Origin: Phormidesmis priestleyi
GTDB taxonomy: Bacteria > Cyanobacteriota > Cyanobacteriia > Phormidesmidales > Phormidesmidaceae
Direction: 5' to 3'
DNA: 6,191 nt
NCBI GenBank assembly: GCA_003242115.1
Contig: QBMP01000266.1
Span: 1-6,191 of the forward strand
Shown piece after piece: positions 5,638-6,191 of the stretch. Numbering within the stretch: the stretch's first letter is position 1; every line of letters starts with the position of its first letter. A program made the translations under genes and the position numbers. A model generated the notes under the pieces. It ran no database searches and was not told where the DNA came from. It saw only the letters and a list, made by a program, of their open reading frames with translations.

Positions 5638-6191
5638 AGTGGTGCTCTGCATTACTAAGGGGCCTGCTGAGGTAGTAGGATCATTAGGCGCATCTAGGGC
5701 GATGATGACTTTCAAGGGCTGCTTTGTGCAGATCGCATCTGGTATGAGCCACTGCGCGGTACCGCTATTATCTTGGCGAAATTGTCCGCAGTAGAGGGGG
5801 GGAGCAGCAGCATCAGCTACTGACCAAAGTCGGTAGATCTGCTTTTCGGATAGCTTAGGCAGGTCTTGAGCGACAAGCGTTACGCTAGAGTCGCCGGGCT
5901 TCACCAATAGGCGGGCGGTTGGAAAACGACTGTTTGTTGGGTTGGGGACGCTGCCGACTAAAGTCTGCATTTGAGTAGCTGGATTACTAAGCTGCGCTAC
6001 TGTTGCTTGGTTAGCTTGCAGCTCATTGCGCAGGCGCGTCAGTTCTGTATTCGTGGCTGCGAGCTGTTGCTGAAGGGCTACCGTTTGCTGGGACTGCTGG
6101 CTTAGCTGCATTTGGTTCAATCCGAGGGCAGCTACTGCCATAGCGGCGATGCTCGTACTAATAGCCGGTATCCACTGTCTCCAGTGACGCT
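5635..6191 (-). CDS. RskA-like anti-sigma factor, C-terminal part
   Basis: The frame is open through the right window edge; the first visible codons read RHWRQW, so an ATG at 6139-6141 is internal and not the start. Visible are 184 residues. WRQWIPAISTSIAAMAVAALG (shown as WRQWIPAIS and TSIAAMAVAALG) is the membrane-spanning anchor with a positively charged cytoplasmic side. LQQQLAATNTELTRLRNELQ and the flanking residues form a Gln-rich coiled coil. The C-terminal domain carries the RskA (PF10099) pattern: ARLLVKPGDSSVTLVAQDLP, IYRLWSVADAAAPPLYCGQF and NSGTAQWLIPDAI. In this family the cytoplasmic N-terminus, here off the window, holds an ECF sigma factor until cleavage in response to an envelope signal. 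Two cysteines, in YCGQF and AICTK, could form a disulphide outside the membrane (inference). A cognate ECF sigma gene would be expected just upstream, beyond the edge. Confidence 0.85.
   Translation of the reverse strand, partial: RHWRQWIPAISTSIAAMAVAALGLNQMQLSQQSQQTVALQQQLAATNTELTRLRNELQANQATVAQLSNPATQMQTLVGSVPNPTNSRFPTARLLVKPGDSSVTLVAQDLPKLSEKQIYRLWSVADAAAPPLYCGQFRQDNSGTAQWLIPDAICTKQPLKVIIALDAPNDPTTSAGPLVMQSTT

Overview
The window most likely comes from a cyanobacterium. The HIP1 octamer GCGATCGC occurs eight times in about 6.2 kb, against roughly 0.1 expected by chance, and a GCGTTGGCGTAGCCTCTCC-type stretch of the kind seen in Nostoc-like genomes lies near the left end. Every gene I can support is on the minus strand, so the window reads right to left. 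I see no rRNA, tRNA, CRISPR array, intact insertion sequence or origin.

Left part (1-939): the first 66 codons of a gene running off the left edge (charged N-terminus, then a probable helix-turn-helix). Upstream of it is a compact two-gene unit: an 84-residue DUF4160 protein followed, with a 14-base overlap, by a 93-residue DUF2442 protein. This pairing of two small genes resembles a toxin-antitoxin module, but no activity has been shown for this pair. A 9-bp inverted repeat lies directly before the first start codon.

Centre (1154-4003): one large gene for an exported, all-helical, TPR-like repeat protein of about 940 residues. Near its C-terminal third it carries a recent 96-bp (32-residue) in-frame tandem duplication. 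Five HIP1 sites within it suggest it is a long-term resident of the genome.

Right part (4004-6191): an AT-rich spacer; a broken gene for a GIY-YIG (T5orf172-type) nuclease-family protein, lacking its N-terminal region and carrying an in-frame TGA inside the GIY-YIG domain; about 720 bp of apparently non-coding sequence with HIP1 copies, short tandem repeats and a 12-bp inverted repeat; and the C-terminal 184 residues of an RskA-like anti-sigma factor (membrane anchor, coiled coil, extracytoplasmic domain) whose N-terminus is beyond the right edge.

The genes do not form one evident pathway. The layout suggests resident envelope and regulatory genes (TPR protein, anti-sigma factor) interspersed with small accessory or defence-like modules, one of them decayed. 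I found no clear new system. The points most worth following are the interrupted GIY-YIG gene, the DUF4160-DUF2442 pair with its inverted repeat, and the recent duplication in the TPR gene.
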